This document shows positions 7,957 to 17,225 of a stretch of 32,623 nt of DNA, piece by piece. The translations under genes were made by a program, and so were the position numbers. Positions within the stretch are counted from its first letter, which is position 1. Every line of letters starts with the position of its first letter. This DNA comes from Desulfovirgula thermocuniculi DSM 16036 (GTDB lineage Bacteria; Bacillota; Desulfotomaculia; Desulfotomaculales; Desulfovirgulaceae), in contig NZ_AUBR01000038.1 in the NCBI RefSeq assembly GCF_000429345.1, positions 1 through 32,623 of the forward strand. Reading direction: 5' to 3'. The notes below the pieces were generated by a model. It worked only from the letters and a program-made list of their open reading frames with translations. It did no database searches and was not told the DNA's origin.

Positions 7957-9360
7957 CTAGGTGTGGCGCTCCACGGTGAAGCGGTAGAGCTGCACCGGCT
8001 CGCCGGGGCCGATGCCGGCCTTCTTTCTGGCAATCTCCAGCTGCTCCTCCACGGTGTCCACGCCCTCAATGTCCGGCAGGAGCAGCCCCTGGCGCCCCCC
8101 GGACTTGACGATGACGCCGTACTTCTTGGGGTCCAGGTCCTGCGGCCCCTGCACCGGCTCGGGCGGGGACAAAACGTCCACCTTGATTTCCAGGTCCGCA
8201 AGCTCGTCAGCCGTCACCGGGGGAAAGCGCGGGTCGCGCAGGGCGGCGGCCAGGGCGTTGGCGGCCACCTCCTCGACGATGTTTTTGTGCTGGGGCGTCA
8301 CCGTGCCGATGCACCCCCGCAGCTGCCCCTCCTTGTGCAGGGAGACGAAGACCCCTGCCCGCCGGGCAAACTCCGGCGGGATTTCCTTTTCCTCTTCGCG
8401 CTCCTCCTTGCCGGCAAAGTAGTTCTCCAGGGCGCGCCGGGCCACGCGCACGAGAAAGCCCTCCCTCTCCCGGCGCGCGCGGCGGGCCTGCTGCGCCCGT
8501 TCCGCCAGCCGCTCCAGGAGGCGCCTTGCGGGGTCCTCCCCTCCCGGGGCCAGGTGGGCCACCAGGTAGCCCACGCCGAAGGGCCCCTCGTAGGAGAGCA
8601 CCTCCGCCTTCACGGACAGGCCGTCAAAGGCACCCAGGGCCATGATGATGGAGCGCAGGCCGCACTCCCCGGCGCGGCTGGCCAGGGTCTCTTCGATGCC
8701 CAGGACACCTTCCGCGTCGGCGGCGCCCACCAGGCGCACGATCTCGCGGTCGAACTCCGCGCCCCGGGGGTCAAAGCCCGCCGGGGCGTCCGGCGTGAGC
8801 CGGTGGGAGAGGTCCCCGCTGGCTAGGACGGCGAGCTTTCTCCCCAGGCGGGCCGCCGCCCGGGCCAGGGCCGCGCCGAAGGCGTAGAGCTTTGGGCGGG
8901 GCAAAAAGCTCATGCCCACCGGCAGGAGGGGCCAGTCCACGCCCGCCCGGCGCAAAAAGTACAGGGGGACCACCGTGCCGTGGTCCAGGTCCGGGGTCAG
9001 CCCGTAGCTGCGGGCCGTTTTCTTGTCCAGGAGGACCACATTTACTTCCAGCGCCGCGGCCTCCTCCTGCACGGCCCGCGCCAGCGCGAGGTCGTTCTCC
9101 ACCTCAAAGCGCACCTGCCGTGCTCCGAACGGCGCGAGATCTCCGGCAAGCCTTTCCAGGGCCCAGACGGCCACCGCGTCGCGGAAGACCGGCCCGTGGG
9201 GGGAGATGAGGGCCACAACTTGCGCCCCGCTATCCCTTAAGCGGCGGCCCAGTTCCAGCATGGCCTTCTGGGATGAGACGACCACTTCCGCGTCCCTACC
9301 CCCAACCTCGGGCACCATTACGGGCGGGTGGGGGCAGACGCCGCCGGCCACCACCGCCAT
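7957..9360 (-). CDS. AmmeMemoRadiSam system protein: MEMO and AMMECR1 domain fusion (AmrB-AmrA)
   Basis: A 467-residue fusion of two conserved domains. Residues 1-270 are MEMO, a class III extradiol-dioxygenase-like fold; likely metal or active-site residues are H55 (ISPHGP), H127 (LDHGTVVPL), the SGDLSH segment (181-186) and C233 (ECGLRSI). An arginine-rich linker (about 285-300) leads to AMMECR1 (about 300-467), whose signature LRGCIGT is at 347-353 and is followed by [15 protein letters not shown] 9360 lies 3 bp after the stop of the HEPN gene, so the two are probably cotranscribed. The radical SAM partner is at 6026-7024. The biochemical role of the trio is not settled. Confidence 0.94.
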   Translation of the reverse strand: MAVVAGGVCPHPPVMVPEVGGRDAEVVVSSQKAMLELGRRLRDSGAQVVALISPHGPVFRDAVAVWALERLAGDLAPFGARQVRFEVENDLALARAVQEEAAALEVNVVLLDKKTARSYGLTPDLDHGTVVPLYFLRRAGVDWPLLPVGMSFLPRPKLYAFGAALARAAARLGRKLAVLASGDLSHRLTPDAPAGFDPRGAEFDREIVRLVGAADAEGVLGIEETLASRAGECGLRSIIMALGAFDGLSVKAEVLSYEGPFGVGYLVAHLAPGGEDPARRLLERLAERAQQARRARREREGFLVRVARRALENYFAGKEEREEEKEIPPEFARRAGVFVSLHKEGQLRGCIGTVTPQHKNIVEEVAANALAAALRDPRFPPVTADELADLEIKVDVLSPPEPVQGPQDLDPKKYGVIVKSGGRQGLLLPDIEGVDTVEEQLEIARKKAGIGPGEPVQLYRFTVERHT

Positions 9361-9363
9361 ACC

Positions 9364-9843
9364 TCACTCACCCCCTCGCCGAGTTTCAGATTCTATTAAC
9401 TGCAAAAAACGGTCCACCTCTTTTTTATAGCGTTCCTCCAGTTTCAAGGCATCTTCCAGCACTACGGCAAGCTTTCTGGGGTCCAGTTCATAAGTGTAAG
9501 CGTGGCGGAAAAAGTGGCGGAAGGCGCGCAGGCTGTCCAGGAGCCTTGCCGTCTCCTCCGTGATGAGGGCGGGGCGCACACCTTTTATGTGCAGGGTCAT
9601 GCGCCGCAAAAGCTCGGCGTGATAACGGGCCTTATCGGCCACTTCGTTTTCAAAAAACCGGGCCACAATTTTAAAGAGGTCCTCAAAGGCGCAGTAAAGG
9701 TTGTGCAGCTGGTAGCCCAGGCTTTCCAGGTGGACAACGTCCTCCGCTTTGCGGCGCTCCTTAATGCGGCGGTATATTTTGTCAATGACTTCCAACTGCT
9801 TGGCCACTTCGGCGCGCAAAACGGCTAGCCGTCCCGCGTCCAT
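9364..9843 (-). CDS. hepT: HEPN-domain toxin, HepT-like ribonuclease
   Basis: A 159-residue all-helical protein. The HEPN active-site motif RX4HXY is exact: R109, H114 and Y116 in the stretch FRHFFRHAY. HepT-type proteins are RNases neutralised by a cognate MNT nucleotidyltransferase, in several cases by AMPylation of the tyrosine of this motif. The partner gene lies directly upstream and overlaps by 19 bp. ATG 9843 has AAGGGATC upstream. The stop is 3 bp before the MEMO-AMMECR1 start. The family match is from motif and partner, since overall sequence is divergent; the N-terminal 90 residues are coiled and charged. Confidence 0.8.
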   Translation of the reverse strand: MDAGRLAVLRAEVAKQLEVIDKIYRRIKERRKAEDVVHLESLGYQLHNLYCAFEDLFKIVARFFENEVADKARYHAELLRRMTLHIKGVRPALITEETARLLDSLRAFRHFFRHAYTYELDPRKLAVVLEDALKLEERYKKEVDRFLQLIESETRRGGE

Positions 9844-10184
9844 AAGATCCCTTCCCTTTTAATTTTAGCGGCCAGGTGGCTTTTCGCCAGGTCCTCCAGC
9901 CGCACCGCATCCACGTCCAAACCCAGGCGGGAAGAGAGGAAAGCCAGAGCCGCAAAGAAATGTTCGTTGGCTAGGCCCTCAAAGGCCACGTCCACGTCGG
10001 AAACCCCTTTCACGAAGGCACCCGGCCTGACCAGGGAGCCAAAAATGTATGCCCGGGAAAAGGGCACCCGCCGCGCAAGCTCGGCCAGCGCCTCTTTTGT
10101 CCTGGTTAAAAGTTCCTGCCTGGTCCGCTCGTCCGCCGCCCTGCGGCACCTTACGGCTTCCGCCACCAGGTACACGGAAGTCAC
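9825..10184 (-). CDS. mntA: MNT-type minimal nucleotidyltransferase antitoxin
   Basis: A 119-residue nucleotidyltransferase of the pol-beta superfamily, expected to inactivate the HEPN partner. The motif begins with GS (49-50) and reaches DVD at 63-65; a third acidic residue is in LDVDAVRLED (about 89-97). The GS-to-DXD gap is 12 residues, two more than the usual 10, in GSLVRPGAFVKGVSDVD. The GTG at 10184 has AAGGTG upstream and is a reasonable but not certain start. The gene overlaps hepT by 19 bp, as is common for MNT-HEPN pairs. Confidence 0.82.
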   Translation of the reverse strand: MTSVYLVAEAVRCRRAADERTRQELLTRTKEALAELARRVPFSRAYIFGSLVRPGAFVKGVSDVDVAFEGLANEHFFAALAFLSSRLGLDVDAVRLEDLAKSHLAAKIKREGILWTRDG

Positions 10185-10231
10185 TCCCGTTAAACACCTT
10201 CAACTAACGTGCTCCGGCTTCCACCCGCTCC

Positions 10232-10891
10232 CTACAGCGACACGCGCCCGGTGGCGCCCATGTAGACGAAGGACGCGCCCAGGAAGATTAAAAAAACGCC
10301 GCAGGCCACCAGGACGGCCCGGTAGACGCCCTGGCTTAAAAAGCGCCTGCCGCCGGCCACCGCCGCGGCCACCAGGCCGTACCAGACCAGGTCGGAGGAG
10401 ATGTGCCCGGCAAAGAAGCTGGCCAGCCCCGGCGCGCCCTGCTTCAAGGCAAAGACGATGTAGGAGAGCCCCACCGTGGCCCACCACAGGCTCCAGTAGG
10501 GGTTGGAGAGGCTGACCAGCGCGCCGGCCAGCACGGGGTGCAGCCCCCGGCTCCCCGCAGGGGGGTTGCCCGGCGCGGGGTTCAGCCCCAGCTCCACCCT
10601 GCCCAGCCAGGCGTCCCTGGCCATGCCCCAGCCCATATACGCCAGGAAGGCGCCGCCCAGCAGGGCAATGGCCCGGCCTACGGCGGGGGCGGAAAGCCAA
10701 GCGCTCAAACCCAGGGCCAGGGCCACTACCAGCGCCAGCTCCAGGATGCCGTGGCCCAGCACCAGGAGAGGGCCGGCCACAAAGCCCCGCCGCGCGCTCT
10801 CCCCGATGGTCACCGTAAGGAGCGGCCCCGGCATCATGGCCCCGGAGAGGCCGACCACAAAGGCGGTAAAAAAGAGCGCTGCCGCATCCAT
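10232..10891 (-). CDS. LysE/RhtB-family exporter
   Basis: An inner-membrane exporter of about 219 residues with about six hydrophobic segments, related to LysE and RhtB amino-acid efflux proteins. The early motif GLSGAMMPGPLLTVTIGESARRGF fits the family signature 'G-x-x-PGP' near residues 14-23; a second conserved patch is NPYWSLWW in the middle. The ATG at 10891 is chosen because hydrophobic sequence begins there and GGGAGG lies 11 bases upstream; a longer frame to 11023 is charged and overlaps the fad promoter region. The substrate cannot be read from sequence. It is divergent from the fad operon. Confidence 0.88.
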   Translation of the reverse strand: MDAAALFFTAFVVGLSGAMMPGPLLTVTIGESARRGFVAGPLLVLGHGILELALVVALALGLSAWLSAPAVGRAIALLGGAFLAYMGWGMARDAWLGRVELGLNPAPGNPPAGSRGLHPVLAGALVSLSNPYWSLWWATVGLSYIVFALKQGAPGLASFFAGHISSDLVWYGLVAAAVAGGRRFLSQGVYRAVLVACGVFLIFLGASFVYMGATGRVSL

Positions 10892-10986
10892 GATTACTCT
10901 CGCCTCCCGGGGCAACAATTCTCTGCGCGGCGGGAGAATTCCTTTTTTAAATTTTATTTTTACCGCCCGGCGCGGCAAAATCCCCC

Positions 10987-11015
10987 TTGACCGGAAAGAA
11001 AAAATAAAATATTCT
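10987..11015 (+). promoter_or_regulatory. Promoter of the fadN-fadA-fadE-fadR operon
   Basis: TTGACC (10987-10992) and TATTCT (11010-11015) are 17 bp apart in an A-rich spacer. Transcription would begin near 11022. The ribosome site AAAGGAGG is at 11055-11062 and the GTG start at 11073. Confidence 0.6.
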
Positions 11016-11027
11016 AAGCTCAAAGAG

Positions 11028-11045
11028 TGATTGAATACTCATTCA
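11028..11045 (+). promoter_or_regulatory. FadR-type operator downstream of the fad promoter
   Basis: TGATTGAATACTCATTCA has 7-bp arms (TGATTGA and TCATTCA) with a single mismatch, separated by 4 bp. It matches the Bacillus subtilis FadR consensus, as I remember it (TGAATGA-N-TA-N-TCATTCA), at 15 of 16 defined positions. It sits just after the likely transcription start, where a bound TetR-type protein would block elongation or initiation. The probable ligand-responsive repressor is encoded at 16517-17101. Confidence 0.7.
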
Positions 11046-11072
11046 TTCCCGACAAAAGGAGGCGATTGCTGC

Positions 11073-13505
11073 GTGACGCGCAGGATGATCAAAAAGGCCG
11101 CCGTGCTGGGCGCCGGGGTCATGGGCTCGGCCATTGCCGCCCACCTGGCCAACGCGGGCATCCCCACCGTGCTCCTGGACATCGTGCCCCGCGAGCTGAC
11201 CCCGGAGGAGGAAAAGCAGGGCCTCACCCTGGACCACCCCAGGGTGCGCAACCGGCTGGCCGCCAGGGCCATTGAGAACCTCCTCAAGGCAAAGCCGGCA
11301 CCGCTCTTCGTGCCGGAAAACGCCTCTTTAATCACGCCGGGCAACCTGGAAGACCACCTGGAGTGGCTCCGGGACGCGGACTGGATCATCGAGGCGGTGG
11401 TGGAAAGGCTGGACGTCAAGCAGGAGCTGTTTGCCAAAGTGGAGCAGTTCCGCCGCCCGGGCGCCATCGTCAGCACCAATACCTCCGGCCTCTCCGTCAA
11501 CAAGATGGTCGAGGGCCGGAGTCTGGAGTTTAAGCAGCACTTCCTGGGCACCCACTTCTTTAACCCGCCCCGCTACATGCGCCTCCTGGAGGTCATTCCC
11601 GCGCAGGACACCCTGCCGGAAGTGGTGGAGTTCATGTGTGACTTCGGGGAGCGGGTGCTGGGCAAGGGCGTGGTGCTGGCCAAGGACACCCCCAACTTCA
11701 TCGCCAACCGCATCGGCACCTTCGGCATGTGCGCGACCCTGCGGGCCATGACGGATATGGGCCTCTCCGTGGAGGAGGTGGACGCCCTCACCGGGCGGGC
11801 CATGCTGCGGCCCAAGTCGGCGTCTTTTCGCACCCTGGACATGGTCGGCCTGGACGTGCTCTGGCACGTGGCCAAAAACATGCGCGAGGCCGTGGCCGAT
11901 CCCGCGGAAAAGGAAGCCTTTGCCCTCCCGCCCTTCATCGACGAAATGCTCTCCCGCGGCTGGCTGGGGGACAAAACCGGCCAGGGATTCTACAAGAAGG
12001 TTAAAGGCCCCTCCGGCACGGAGATCTACGCCCTCGACTACCGCACCCTGGAGTACCGCCCGCGGCAAAAGGCCTCCTTCCCCTCCCTGGAGATGACCAG
12101 GGTGGCCAAGAGCCCCGCGGAGCAGCTGCGCGCGCTGCTCTTCGGCCAGGACAAAGGAGCGCAGTTTGCCTGGCGGGTGACCAGCGAGGTGCTGGCCTAC
12201 ACGGCGGAAAAGCTGCCCGAGATGGCCAACGACATCGTGGCCGTGGACCGGGCCATGAAGTGGGGCTACAACTGGGACCTGGGGCCTTTCGAGGTGTGGG
12301 ACGCCCTGGGCGTGGAGGAAGTGGCCGGGCGGCTCCGCGCCGAAGGCCGCGCCGTGCCCCGGGTGGTGGAGGACCTGCTGGCGCGCGGGTACAAGTCCTT
12401 CTACGAGAAGAGGGACGGCCGCCGCTACTACTACGATTTTGCCTCCGGGGAGATGAAGCCCGAATTTATCCCGCCGGAGGTCATCTTCCTGGCGCCCTTA
12501 AAAGAACAGAACCGGGTGCTCAAAAGCAACCCCGGCGCCAGCCTCATCGACATCGGCGACGGCGTCTTGTGCCTCGAGTTCCACTCCCGGGCCAATGCCA
12601 TCGGCGGCGACATCCTGGAGATGATCAACTTCGCCGTGAAGGAAGTGGAAAAGGGCTACGAGGGCCTGGTCATCGGCAACTACGGCCAGCACTTCTCCGC
12701 CGGCGCCAACCTCATGCTCATCCTCATGACGGCGGAGGAAGAGGAGTGGGACGAGCTGGACCTCATGATCCGGCAGTTCCAGAACGCCATGATGAACATC
12801 AAGCGCTGCGCCAGGCCGGTGGTAGCCGCGCCGCACGGCATGGCCCTGGGCGGCGGCTGCGAGGTGTGCCTGCACAGCCACGCCGTCAACGCCTACGCGG
12901 AAACTTACATGGGCCTGGTGGAGGTGGGCGTGGGGCTGCTGCCCGCCGGGGGCGGCTGCAAGGAGATGGTCGTGAGGGCCTTCGCGCAATCGCCGCCCGA
13001 GACGCAGGTCACCGGCAGGGGCGGCACCGGCATGGGCTACCTGCAGCTGGTGGCCCGCGCCTTTGAAAACATCGCCACGGCCAGGGTCTCCACCAGCGCC
13101 GCGGAGGCCTTCAAGCTGGGGTTCCTGCGCCCGGGCGACCGCGTCACCATGAACCGCGACCGGGTGATCTACGAGGCCAAGCAGGTGGTCCTGGAGATGG
13201 CCCGCAGAAACTTCTCCCCGCCGCGCCCGGCCACGGTGCCGGCCCTGGGCAACGCCGGCTACGCCGTGCTGGAGCTGGCCGTGCAGACCATGCGCTGGGG
13301 CAACCAGATCACCGACCACGACGCCAAGATTGCCAGAAAGATCGCCTACGTGCTCACCGGCGGAGGGGTGACGCCCGGCACCGTGCTCACCGAGCAGGAC
13401 TTCCTCGACCTGGAGCGCGAGGCCTTCCTCTCCCTGCTGGGCGAGCCCAAGACCATCGAGCGCATCCGCCACATGCTGGCCACCAACAAGCCCCTGCGGA
13501 ACTAG
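11073..13505 (+). CDS. fadN: 3-hydroxyacyl-CoA dehydrogenase / enoyl-CoA hydratase FadN
   Basis: A bifunctional beta-oxidation enzyme of 810 residues: it hydrates 2-enoyl-CoA and oxidises the 3-hydroxyacyl-CoA with NAD. The dehydrogenase comes first: the Rossmann loop GAGVMG (13-18), then the HFFNPP segment with the catalytic H161. The crotonase-like hydratase is C-terminal: oxyanion segment SAGAN near 541-545, GGGCEV near 591-596, and the second glutamate in LVEVGVG near 611-617. This order is that of Bacillus FadN (YusL), the reverse of E. coli FadB. The GTG at 11073 is preceded by AAAGGAGG at a 10-bp gap; an ATG at 11085 has no site. It is first in the operon, with fadA 26 bp downstream. 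Confidence 0.95.
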   Translation: MTRRMIKKAAVLGAGVMGSAIAAHLANAGIPTVLLDIVPRELTPEEEKQGLTLDHPRVRNRLAARAIENLLKAKPAPLFVPENASLITPGNLEDHLEWLRDADWIIEAVVERLDVKQELFAKVEQFRRPGAIVSTNTSGLSVNKMVEGRSLEFKQHFLGTHFFNPPRYMRLLEVIPAQDTLPEVVEFMCDFGERVLGKGVVLAKDTPNFIANRIGTFGMCATLRAMTDMGLSVEEVDALTGRAMLRPKSASFRTLDMVGLDVLWHVAKNMREAVADPAEKEAFALPPFIDEMLSRGWLGDKTGQGFYKKVKGPSGTEIYALDYRTLEYRPRQKASFPSLEMTRVAKSPAEQLRALLFGQDKGAQFAWRVTSEVLAYTAEKLPEMANDIVAVDRAMKWGYNWDLGPFEVWDALGVEEVAGRLRAEGRAVPRVVEDLLARGYKSFYEKRDGRRYYYDFASGEMKPEFIPPEVIFLAPLKEQNRVLKSNPGASLIDIGDGVLCLEFHSRANAIGGDILEMINFAVKEVEKGYEGLVIGNYGQHFSAGANLMLILMTAEEEEWDELDLMIRQFQNAMMNIKRCARPVVAAPHGMALGGGCEVCLHSHAVNAYAETYMGLVEVGVGLLPAGGGCKEMVVRAFAQSPPETQVTGRGGTGMGYLQLVARAFENIATARVSTSAAEAFKLGFLRPGDRVTMNRDRVIYEAKQVVLEMARRNFSPPRPATVPALGNAGYAVLELAVQTMRWGNQITDHDAKIARKIAYVLTGGGVTPGTVLTEQDFLDLEREAFLSLLGEPKTIERIRHMLATNKPLRN

Positions 13506-13531
13506 CCTGGCACGAAGGAGGTTTGAGAGAA

Positions 13532-14707
13532 ATGCAGGAAGCCGTAATCGTCAGCGCCGTGCGCACGGCGGTGGGCAAGGCCCCGCGGGGCACCCTGCGC
13601 CAGACGCGGCCCGAGTACATGGCCGCCACGGTGGTCAAAGAGGCCCTGGCCAGGGTGCCGGCCCTCTCCCCGCAGGAAGTGGACGACTTCATCCTGGGCT
13701 GCGCCTTCCCCGAGGCCGAGCAGGGGATGAACCTGGCGCGCATCGTGGCTTTAAAGGCCGGCCTGCCCGACCGCGTGCCGGGGGTCACCGTTAACCGTTT
13801 CTGCGCCTCCGGCCTGGAGGCCATCGCCATTGCCGCCCAGCGCATCATGACCGGCATGGCCGAGGTCTGCCTGGCCGGCGGCGTGGAGAGCATGAGCCTG
13901 GTGCCCATGGGCGGCAACAAGCTCATGCCCGACCCCGACCTCATGGCCACCTGGCCAGAGGTCTACATGAGCATGGGCCTCACCGCCGAAAACGTGGCCG
14001 AGCGCTACAAGATCTCCCGGGAGGACCAGGACGCCTTTGCCCTGGCCAGCCACCAGAAGGCCGCCGCGGCCATTGCCGCCGGCAGGTTCAAGGAGGAGAT
14101 CGTTCCCCTCACGGTGGTGGAGAGGACCAGGGCAAACGGCAGGCTGGTGGAAAAGACCACCGTCTTTGAAGTGGACGAAGGCGTGAGGTACGACACCAGC
14201 ATGGAGGCCCTGGCCAGGCTGAAGCCCGTCTTCAAGCAGGGCGGCACGGTCACCGCCGGCAACTCCTCCCAGACCAGCGACGGGGCGGCCTGCGTGGTGG
14301 TCATGAGCGCCAAAAAGGCGGCGTCCCTGGGCATTGAGCCCCTGGCCGTCTTCCGCGCCTATGCCGTGGAGGGCTGCCCGCCGGACGTCATGGGCATCGG
14401 CCCTTCCGTGGCCATCCCCAAGGCCCTTAAACTGGCCGGGCTGGCCAAGGATCAGGTCGATCTTTTTGAGCTCAACGAGGCCTTTGCCTCCCAGGCCCTG
14501 GCCTGCATGAGGCTTTTAGAACTGGACCCGGCCCGGGTCAACGTGAACGGCGGCGCCATTGCCCTGGGCCACCCCCTGGGCTGCACCGGCGCCAAGCTGA
14601 CCGCCACCCTGCTGTATGAAATGCGCCGGCGGAACGCCCGCTACGGCGTGGTGAGCATGTGCATCGGCGGCGGCATGGGCGCGGCGGGCGTCTTTGAGCG
14701 GGCTTAA
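13532..14707 (+). CDS. fadA: Acetyl-CoA acyltransferase (3-ketoacyl-CoA thiolase) FadA
   Basis: The thiolase that cleaves 3-ketoacyl-CoA with CoA, releasing acetyl-CoA, 391 residues. The acyl-accepting cysteine is C91 in NRFCASG. The base histidine is H347 in GHPLGCTG, and the second active cysteine is C377 in CIGGGMG. The ATG at 13532 follows AAGGAGG (13515-13521) by 10 bp; a TTG at 13523 sits too close to that site. It lies between fadN and fadE, as in Bacillus. The closing [10 protein letters not shown] and GGGMG motifs are intact. Confidence 0.96.
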   Translation: MQEAVIVSAVRTAVGKAPRGTLRQTRPEYMAATVVKEALARVPALSPQEVDDFILGCAFPEAEQGMNLARIVALKAGLPDRVPGVTVNRFCASGLEAIAIAAQRIMTGMAEVCLAGGVESMSLVPMGGNKLMPDPDLMATWPEVYMSMGLTAENVAERYKISREDQDAFALASHQKAAAAIAAGRFKEEIVPLTVVERTRANGRLVEKTTVFEVDEGVRYDTSMEALARLKPVFKQGGTVTAGNSSQTSDGAACVVVMSAKKAASLGIEPLAVFRAYAVEGCPPDVMGIGPSVAIPKALKLAGLAKDQVDLFELNEAFASQALACMRLLELDPARVNVNGGAIALGHPLGCTGAKLTATLLYEMRRRNARYGVVSMCIGGGMGAAGVFERA

Positions 14708-14749
14708 GCCCTGTGCTAAACTAAAAACAGCCACAAGGAGGTTGTCCCT

Positions 14750-16498
14750 ATGCCCCAGAAAGGCGGCGCCTTTCTCCTGGAAGACATCAGCCCCCAGGAA
14801 ATGTTTACCCCCGAGGACTTCTCCGACGAGCACCGCATGATCCAGAGCACGGTGGCCGACTTTGCGGCCAACGAGCTGGCCCCGAAGGCGGAGGAGCTGG
14901 AGCACCAGCCGGAGGGGGTCATGCGCGAGCTCATGCGCAAGGCGGGCGAGCTGGGCCTGCTCTCCGCCGACATCCCCGAGGAGTACGGCGGCGCGGACCT
15001 GGGGAAGGTAGCCTCGTGCATCATTGCCGAAAACGTGGTGCCCGGGGGCTCCTTTGCCGTCACCCACGGCGCCCACACGGGCATCGGCACCATGCCCATC
15101 GTGCTCTTCGGCAATGAAGAACAGAAGAAGAAGTACCTGCCCGGGCTGGCCAGCGGCGAGCTCATCGCCGCCTACGGCCTCACCGAGCCCAACGCCGGGT
15201 CCGACGCCCTGGCCATCCGCACGCGGGCGACCCTCTCCCCCGACGGCAAATACTATCTCTTAAACGGCGAGAAGATGTTCATCACCAACGCCGGCCTTGC
15301 CGACATCTACATCACCTACGCCAAGGTGGACGGGGAGAAGTTCACCGGCTTCATCGTGGAGCGCAACACCCCGGGCTTCTCCCTGGGCCAGGAAGAAAAG
15401 AAGATGGGCATCAAGGGCTCGTCCACCCGCAGCCTCATTTTTGAGGACGCCAAGGTGCCCGTGGAGAACGTCCTGGGCGAGATCGGCAAGGGCCACCTCA
15501 TCGCCTTTAACGCCCTCAACATCGGGCGCTTTAAGCTGGGCGCGGCCTGCGTGGGCTCCTGCAAGCTGGCCCTGGAGCACGCGGCCAAGTACGCCCTGCA
15601 GCGGGTGCAGTTCGGCCGGCCCATTGCCAAGTTCGGGCTCATCCAGCACAAGCTGGCCATGATGGCCGCCAAAACCTACGCCGCAGAAAGCGTCGTCTAC
15701 CGCATTGCCGGCCTGCTGGACGAGGTCACGGCGGACAAGAAGGAAGGGCCCGCCGCCGTGGAGGCCATCAGCGAGTACGCCATCGAGTGCTCCATTGCCA
15801 AGGTGCTGGGCTCCGAGGCCCTGGACTATGTGGTGGACGAGATGGTGCAGATTTACGGCGGCTACGGCTACATCCAGGAGTACCCCGCCGAGCGCTTTTA
15901 CCGCGACTCGCGCATCAACCGCATCTTCGAGGGCACCAACGAGATCAACCGCCTGCTCATCCCGGCAACCATCGCCCGCCGGGCCATGAAGGGGCAGCTG
16001 AACTTCCTCGGCGCGGCCAAGGCGCTGGCCCAGGAAATCCTCAACCTGCGGCCCTTCCTGCCCGCGGACGACGGGCAGCCCCTGGCCCAGGAGCGGCAGA
16101 TGCTGGCCATGGCCAAGAAGCTCTTCCTCTTCCTCGGCGGCCAGGCGGTGGAGAAGTACATGGACAAGCTGGCCGAGCAGCAGGAGATCGTGGCCATCCT
16201 GGCCGATCTGGCCATCCAGATCTACGCCATGGAGAGCGCCGTGCTGCGGGCGCTGAAGGCCCACGCCGCCGGGCAGGGCGAAAAGAAACTGCTCCTGGCC
16301 AAGCTCTACGTCCACGACGTCTACCCGCTTTTGGAGAGGTGGGCCCGCGAGGCCGTCTGCTACCTCTTCGAGGGGGACATGCGGCAGACCCAGCTCTCCA
16401 TTGCCCGGCGCCTGACTAAGTACCAGCCCGAGGACCTCATCAGCGCGCGCCGACAGGTTGCCGCCTGGGTGCTGGAAGCGGAGAAGTACACGACGTAA
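14750..16498 (+). CDS. fadE: Acyl-CoA dehydrogenase FadE
   Basis: A long acyl-CoA dehydrogenase of 582 residues, close in length to Bacillus FadE (YusJ), with the usual fold in residues about 25-410 and an extra C-terminal helical domain (about 420-580). It starts the beta-oxidation cycle and feeds electrons to ETF, which is not encoded here. The catalytic base is E394 in IFEGTNEINR; the YGGYGYIQEYPAER segment lies just before it. The ATG at 14750 follows AAGGAGG. Unlike the dehydrogenase at 1479-2720, the base here is in the canonical (MCAD-type) position. Confidence 0.95.
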   Translation: MPQKGGAFLLEDISPQEMFTPEDFSDEHRMIQSTVADFAANELAPKAEELEHQPEGVMRELMRKAGELGLLSADIPEEYGGADLGKVASCIIAENVVPGGSFAVTHGAHTGIGTMPIVLFGNEEQKKKYLPGLASGELIAAYGLTEPNAGSDALAIRTRATLSPDGKYYLLNGEKMFITNAGLADIYITYAKVDGEKFTGFIVERNTPGFSLGQEEKKMGIKGSSTRSLIFEDAKVPVENVLGEIGKGHLIAFNALNIGRFKLGAACVGSCKLALEHAAKYALQRVQFGRPIAKFGLIQHKLAMMAAKTYAAESVVYRIAGLLDEVTADKKEGPAAVEAISEYAIECSIAKVLGSEALDYVVDEMVQIYGGYGYIQEYPAERFYRDSRINRIFEGTNEINRLLIPATIARRAMKGQLNFLGAAKALAQEILNLRPFLPADDGQPLAQERQMLAMAKKLFLFLGGQAVEKYMDKLAEQQEIVAILADLAIQIYAMESAVLRALKAHAAGQGEKKLLLAKLYVHDVYPLLERWAREAVCYLFEGDMRQTQLSIARRLTKYQPEDLISARRQVAAWVLEAEKYTT

Positions 16499-16516
16499 GG
16501 GAAAGGAGCCACGCCA

Positions 16517-17101
16517 TTGGCCAAGAAGAGCGGCGACAAGTACCGCGCCATCCTCGACGCCGCGGTGCGGGTCTTTGCCGCGTACGGCTACCACAACGCC
16601 CAGGTCTCCCGGATCGCCCGCGAGGCCGGGGTAGCCGACGGCACCATCTATCTCTACTTCAAAAACAAAAAAGACGTGCTCATCTCCCTTTTTAAGACCA
16701 GAATGGGGGAGTTCATCCAAAGGGTGGAGGAGGAACTCGCCGGGTGCACCAGCGCCTCGGAGCAACTTTCCCGCCTGGTGCACCTGCACCTCTCCCACCT
16801 GGAGGCCGACCGCAACCTGGCCACGGTCTTCCAGATCCAGCTGCGCCAGTCCGACCCCGCCATCCGCCAGGGCATCAGGGAGCCCCTGCGGGCGTACTCG
16901 CGCCTCATCGAGCGCGTCATCGCGCGGGGGGTGGAGGGCGGCGAGTTCAGGGAGGACCTGGACCCCCGCCTGGCCCGCAAGATGGTCTTTGGCACCGTGG
17001 ACGAGGTGGCCACCTGCTGGGTCATGTCCCAGCGGGAGTACAGCCTTGCGGCGCTCGCGCCCAGGATAAGCGAGCTTCTTTTGCGGGCCTTTGCTCGGTA
17101 A
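16517..17101 (+). CDS. fadR: TetR-family regulator, FadR-like
   Basis: A 194-residue TetR repressor, about the length of Bacillus FadR (YsiA). The helix-turn-helix is in the first 55 residues (ILDAAVRVFAAYGY, then VSRIAREAGVADGTIYLYF). The rest is the helical ligand domain, likely to bind a long-chain acyl-CoA. The TTG at 16517 follows AAAGGAG (16502-16508) by 8 bp and lies 18 bp past fadE, so it belongs to the operon. A FadR-type operator occurs at 11028-11045. Placing fadR at the end of the fadNAE operon gives a negative feedback loop; in B. subtilis it is in the lcfA operon instead. Confidence 0.88.
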   Translation: MAKKSGDKYRAILDAAVRVFAAYGYHNAQVSRIAREAGVADGTIYLYFKNKKDVLISLFKTRMGEFIQRVEEELAGCTSASEQLSRLVHLHLSHLEADRNLATVFQIQLRQSDPAIRQGIREPLRAYSRLIERVIARGVEGGEFREDLDPRLARKMVFGTVDEVATCWVMSQREYSLAALAPRISELLLRAFAR

Positions 17102-17118
17102 AGCTCCTTGCTTGTTTT

Positions 17119-17141
17119 GCCTGCCGCGGCAGGCTTTTTTT
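17119..17141 (+). terminator. Rho-independent terminator of the fad operon
   Basis: GCCTGCCGCGGCAGGC (17119-17134) is a perfect palindrome able to form a 7-bp stem, followed by a seven-base T run (17135-17141). It lies 18 bp after the fadR stop. Confidence 0.9.
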
Positions 17142-17225
17142 ATGGAGAGCAGCAGGAAATAGCAGGTGATAAGCAAAAATTATAGTGGAGTGGCAAATTG
17201 GAAATAATGACAACAGGTGAGGGAC

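Noticed and set aside
7572-8201. 209-residue version of the Phd-type antitoxin
   Set aside because: The first 121 residues lie inside the MEMO-AMMECR1 gene and are arginine/serine-rich; the GTG at 7838 has a good ribosome site.
11031-11072. Upstream extension of fadN to 11031
   Set aside because: It would run across the operator and the ribosome site; AAAGGAGG at 11055-11062 points to the GTG at 11073.
15260-17176. Long minus-strand open frame opposite fadE and fadR
   Set aside because: It lies antisense to well-supported genes and reads as low-complexity G, L, H and V.
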